A stretch of DNA of 15,541 bases, taken from NCBI GenBank assembly GCA_015222295.1, contig JADFUZ010000094.1:1-15541 (forward strand), written 5' to 3'. A program made the position numbers and the translations under genes. Below are positions 12,682 to 15,541 of this stretch, piece after piece. A model generated the notes under the pieces. The model searched no databases. It was not told the origin of the DNA and saw nothing but the letters and a program-made list of their open reading frames with translations. Origin of the DNA: Chloroflexota bacterium (GTDB lineage Bacteria > Chloroflexota > Dehalococcoidia > GIF9 > AB-539-J10). Position 1 is the stretch's first letter; every line of letters begins with the position of its first letter.

Positions 12682-13809
12682 CTAGACGAGCCCCATGTCC
12701 TGGGCGATGGCTTCCAGGTAGGAACTAGATTGGTCATAACCGACTTCGACAGGTCTAGCGCGTGTGGTGTAGAAGTGCAGTTCGTGTTCCATGCTCACTC
12801 CCATGGCTCCATGGATTTGGTGGGCTAGATTGAGAACACGTGGTGAGACTTCGTTTATCCACGACTTGGCTAGTGCCGTCTCCTTGGCACAGGCAAGACC
12901 TTCGCTCAGCATCCAAGCTGCCTGGTACGCACAGAGCCTTGCACCTTCCACGCAGGTGTACATGTCAGCACAATAGTGCTGTATCACCTGGAAGCTGCCA
13001 ATGGGACGGTCAAACTGTTTCCTGTCTTTGGCGTAAGCAATGGTATCCTCCATGACCCACTGAAGATTGCCCACCATTTCACAGCACTTGGCTATGTTGG
13101 CTCCTTGCACTATGCTTTGTACCAGAGGCCATCCTTGGTCGGGTTGCCCCAATACGTTTTCCCTGGGCACTCGCACCTGGTCAAAGACTACCTCGTAAAG
13201 CTGGTCGTGCGCCATAGTCTTCAGGACCGTGCAGGCTATTCCGGGGCTAGTGGCATCCACTATTAATACGGTGACTCCCTCTTGCTGCCTGCTGGTCCTG
13301 GCCACGCACAAGAGGTAGTCAGCAACTCTAGCGTAGGGCACGAACAATTTGCTTCCGCTGATCACGTAAGCATTTCCGTCGCGGGTAGCCTCAACGGTGA
13401 TGGCGTCGGGGTCATGTCCTAGCTCGGGCTCAAGCAGTGCCAGGCTGAAGATGGTCTTGCCGCTGACTATGTCAGGCAGATATTCCCCCTTCTGCTTGTC
13501 AGTGCCAGCGTTCATGATGGGCAGCCCAGCCAGAACGACGGTGGGAAAGAAGGGCGCCGGTACACAGGCACGTCCCATTTCTTCCGACAGTACCGCGAGG
13601 TCAAGAAAGCTCATGCCGCTGCCTCCGTACGCTTCGGGAAATACGAGGCCTGTCCATCCCAGAGCTGCCATTTCCTCCCATAGCTCTGGCGAGTAGCCCC
13701 TATCATCCTGCTCCATTAGCTTGACAAAGCTCTTGGGGCATCTTTCCTCGAGGAAATCACGTGCCGCCTTCTTGAGCATCTCCTGTTCTTCGGAAAGCGC
13801 TAGGTTCAC
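12682..13809 (-). CDS. Acyl-CoA dehydrogenase family protein, probable non-catalytic partner subunit
   Basis: FAD-dependent acyl-CoA dehydrogenase fold, 375 residues, from GTG 13809 with AGGAGG (13815-13820) 5 bases before it. N-terminal helical domain LSEEQEMLKKAARDFL, then WTGLVFPEAYGGSG, a middle beta domain, and the C-terminal FAD-contact motif DRKQFDRPIGSFQVIQH (262-278) and HGAMGVSMEHELHFYTTRA (333-351). The usual first signature (xSEPxxGSD) is degenerate here as LLEPELGHD. The helix-G position where IVD-type enzymes carry the catalytic Glu reads VQGANIA, and no Glu sits in the later MCAD-type position. It follows the other dehydrogenase by 32 bases. The pattern resembles the paired alpha/beta subunits known from actinobacterial FadE heterotetramers, which is inference. 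Confidence 0.88.
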   Translation of the reverse strand: MNLALSEEQEMLKKAARDFLEERCPKSFVKLMEQDDRGYSPELWEEMAALGWTGLVFPEAYGGSGMSFLDLAVLSEEMGRACVPAPFFPTVVLAGLPIMNAGTDKQKGEYLPDIVSGKTIFSLALLEPELGHDPDAITVEATRDGNAYVISGSKLFVPYARVADYLLCVARTSRQQEGVTVLIVDATSPGIACTVLKTMAHDQLYEVVFDQVRVPRENVLGQPDQGWPLVQSIVQGANIAKCCEMVGNLQWVMEDTIAYAKDRKQFDRPIGSFQVIQHYCADMYTCVEGARLCAYQAAWMLSEGLACAKETALAKSWINEVSPRVLNLAHQIHGAMGVSMEHELHFYTTRARPVEVGYDQSSSYLEAIAQDMGLV

Positions 13810-13841
13810 TCTATCCTCCTGGTTAACCTGGACTTCTATCC

Positions 13842-15014
13842 CTAGCTGGTAGGCAGCCCCAGGCCTCTTGTGGCTATGATGTTTTTCAAGATCTCTCTGC
13901 TGCCTGCCTGAAGGCTATAGCCCTTTGAAGCCAAATATGAGTGAGATGCCAGACCCTCAAAGGGGACAAATTTCGAATCACCAAGGAGCAATCCGTATGG
14001 GCCGAGGATGTCCATGGCGGTGTTGGCCAGACGCTGTTCAAAAGCAGTGGCGTAGGATTTGGACATGGCAGCCTCCACTGTCGGAGGACGTCCTGCATCC
14101 ATGACTGCCGCAACCTTGTACATAAGAAGCCTGCCCACTTCGAACTCAACCTGGAGCTGCGCGAGCTTATGGCGAATCCTAGTATCCTGCGACAATGTTC
14201 GGCCATTCCGCTTTGTCTCTTTGATGAACGTGACGAGAGCATCGAAGAGAGGATAGTTGCCCATCAGCCTTTCCATTCCGCCTCTCTCATACGCAAGCTG
14301 CTCAACAACGTGGTAGAAACCCGTGTTCTTCTGTCCTATCAAGTACTTCTTGGGGACTCGGACGTTATCAAAGAAAAGATCATTCCAGGCCTCCGTGCCC
14401 GTGATGTCTATCATGGGAATACGAGAAATCCCAGGAAGATCCATGGGAACGATGAACTCGCTTATGCCCCTGTGTTTGGGTGCATCTGAGTCGGTCCTCG
14501 CGAACAAGTTGACATAGTTGATGAATGAAGCGCCGCTGGTCCACGTCTTCTGCCCGTTAACTACGTAGACTTCATCCTCCTCAGTGGCTCTCATCTTGAG
14601 GGAAGCGAGGTCCGAACCGGATTCCGGCTCACTCATCCCCAGCCCTACATAGATGTCCCCTCTTACAATCTTGGGTAGGAACTCTCGTTTTTGTTCCTCC
14701 GACCCGTAGCTGAGGATTGAGCCACCTATTTGCCGGTCGCTGAACCAGTGACAGGCGGCTGGTGCGCCGTAGCGCAGCATTTCCTCCGTGACTATCAGGC
14801 GATCCAGGAAGCTGCGTTCATGACCGCCGTACTCGCGAGGCCAGGTCAAGCCTATCCAGCCTCTCTGTGCCACCCTCTTAGTAAATGCTGGATTATGGCC
14901 CTGTATCCAGGCATCGCAACTTGGCTTCCATAGCCTCCTTCCTACCTCATCTTCCAGGAAGTCGCGTACTTCTTGCCTTAGCCTTTTCTGCTCTTGAGTA
15001 AAGCTAAAATCCAT
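13842..15014 (-). CDS. Acyl-CoA dehydrogenase, probable catalytic subunit
   Basis: 390 residues from ATG 15014, with AGGTGG (15021-15026) 6 bases upstream overlapping the end of the carboxyltransferase gene. Domains in order: N-terminal helices (FTQEQKRLRQEVRDFL), WIGLTWPREYGG, the ACAD signature MSEPESGSDL (127-136), the GQKTWTSGA segment, a middle beta domain, and a C-terminal helical domain ending SREILKNIIATRGLGLP. E243 in QLAYERGG occupies the place of the helix-G catalytic glutamate of isovaleryl-CoA dehydrogenase and FadE26-type enzymes. It would form the 2,3-double bond of an acyl-CoA and pass electrons to ETF. The chain length or branching of its substrate cannot be read from the sequence. 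The gene order points to joint action with the next dehydrogenase and the carboxylase. Confidence 0.93.
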   Translation of the reverse strand: MDFSFTQEQKRLRQEVRDFLEDEVGRRLWKPSCDAWIQGHNPAFTKRVAQRGWIGLTWPREYGGHERSFLDRLIVTEEMLRYGAPAACHWFSDRQIGGSILSYGSEEQKREFLPKIVRGDIYVGLGMSEPESGSDLASLKMRATEEDEVYVVNGQKTWTSGASFINYVNLFARTDSDAPKHRGISEFIVPMDLPGISRIPMIDITGTEAWNDLFFDNVRVPKKYLIGQKNTGFYHVVEQLAYERGGMERLMGNYPLFDALVTFIKETKRNGRTLSQDTRIRHKLAQLQVEFEVGRLLMYKVAAVMDAGRPPTVEAAMSKSYATAFEQRLANTAMDILGPYGLLLGDSKFVPFEGLASHSYLASKGYSLQAGSREILKNIIATRGLGLPTS

Positions 15015-15024
15015 TCCCGTCCAC

Positions 15025-15541
15025 CTAGAGATTGATGTTCGAGTATTTCCTCCTGGGCCTTGTCGCCTTTTTCTTTTCCAGGATACCCAGGGCGTTGTTC
15101 AGGCATTTCCTTGTATCATGCGGCATTATGATGTCGTCGATATAGCCTCGCTCGGCGGCCGGGTACGGGTTCTCGTACAGTTCTGAGTATTCCTTTGTCT
15201 TCTTTGCCCTTTCTTCTTCGGGGTTCTCGGCCTCCCTTATCTCTCTGGCAAATATTACGCTCGCAGCGGTGTCAGCCCCAACGATGGAAACCCTTGCCGT
15301 AGGCCACGCAAAAACGAAATCGGCACCAATAGACTTGTCCAGCATCCCGTAGTGAGCGCCAGCGTAGGATTTCCTAATCACTACGGAAACCAGCGGCACC
15401 GTGGCATCAGCCCACGAATACAGCAGCTTGGCACCGTGCCGCAGTATGCCTGCCCAGTCTTGCTGGGACCCTATCATGTAGCCTGGGCAATCTGTGAGGG
15501 AAATGAGGGGGATGTTGAAAAGGTCGCAGAATCTTATGAAC
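15025..15541 (-). CDS. Biotin-dependent acyl-CoA carboxylase, carboxyltransferase (beta) subunit, N-terminal part outside the window
   Basis: The frame is open to the right edge, so only the last 171 codons are present. The visible part begins FIRFCDLFNIPLISLTDCPGY, then the oxyanion-type GILRHGAKLLY, VIRKSYAGAHYGM, and the family segment FAWPTARVSIVGADTAA, ending with GYIDDIIMPHDTRKCL and the typical C-terminal NINL. This is the crotonase-fold carboxyltransferase that moves CO2 from carboxybiotin to an acyl-CoA. The stretch at AGAHYGM resembles the 3-methylcrotonyl/geranyl-CoA type (N-YGM) more than the propionyl type (YDVM), so the substrate is uncertain. First of three minus-strand genes in an operon with two dehydrogenases. 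Confidence 0.9.
   Translation of the reverse strand, partial: FIRFCDLFNIPLISLTDCPGYMIGSQQDWAGILRHGAKLLYSWADATVPLVSVVIRKSYAGAHYGMLDKSIGADFVFAWPTARVSIVGADTAASVIFAREIREAENPEEERAKKTKEYSELYENPYPAAERGYIDDIIMPHDTRKCLNNALGILEKKKATRPRRKYSNINL

Overview
The window reads as a piece of an anaerobic-type bacterial chromosome with moderate GC. A Dehalococcoidia-like Chloroflexota is my best guess. This rests on the combination of a compact B12 transport and nucleotide-loop operon, paired acyl-CoA dehydrogenases, an acyl-CoA carboxyltransferase and short sigma70-type promoters. It is an inference from gene content; no rRNA or marker gene settles the taxonomy.

Region 1 (1-6951, + strand) is a tightly packed cobamide operon: btuC (cut by the left edge), btuD, cbiB, threonine-phosphate decarboxylase, cobO-type adenosyltransferase, cobT, cobS and cobU. 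The first seven genes overlap or nearly touch. cobU follows after an 87-base gap that contains a hairpin. Together they import a corrinoid, adenosylate it, build the aminopropanol arm, activate it with GMP, make alpha-ribazole phosphate and join the two. No corrin-ring genes and no cbiZ are visible. The last step, removal of the 5'-phosphate, probably belongs to the histidine phosphatase at 10649-11290, which has its own promoter.

Region 2 (6952-9063) is mixed. A stand-alone asparagine-synthase-type PP-loop protein with a C-terminal zinc ribbon lies on the minus strand. A DUF2905 membrane protein also lies on the minus strand. Between them is a short + strand transcription unit of about 310 nt that no large gene explains. 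It has a near-consensus promoter (8122-8150), a 28-codon Trp-containing ORF behind a perfect Shine-Dalgarno, several hairpins and an intrinsic terminator (8429-8470). This is the most interesting unexplained element in the window.

Region 3 (9064-11290, +) holds an MFS transporter of unknown substrate and the CobC-like phosphatase.

Region 4 (11319-12667, -) is a tRNA-His / tRNA-Arg pair with a consensus promoter, followed by a probable secreted or lipid-anchored transglutaminase-like protein whose start codon is unclear.

Region 5 (12682-15541, -) is an acyl-CoA catabolism operon: the C-terminal part of a biotin-dependent carboxyltransferase, then two different acyl-CoA dehydrogenases. Only the first dehydrogenase keeps a recognisable catalytic glutamate, so the pair may form a heteromer.
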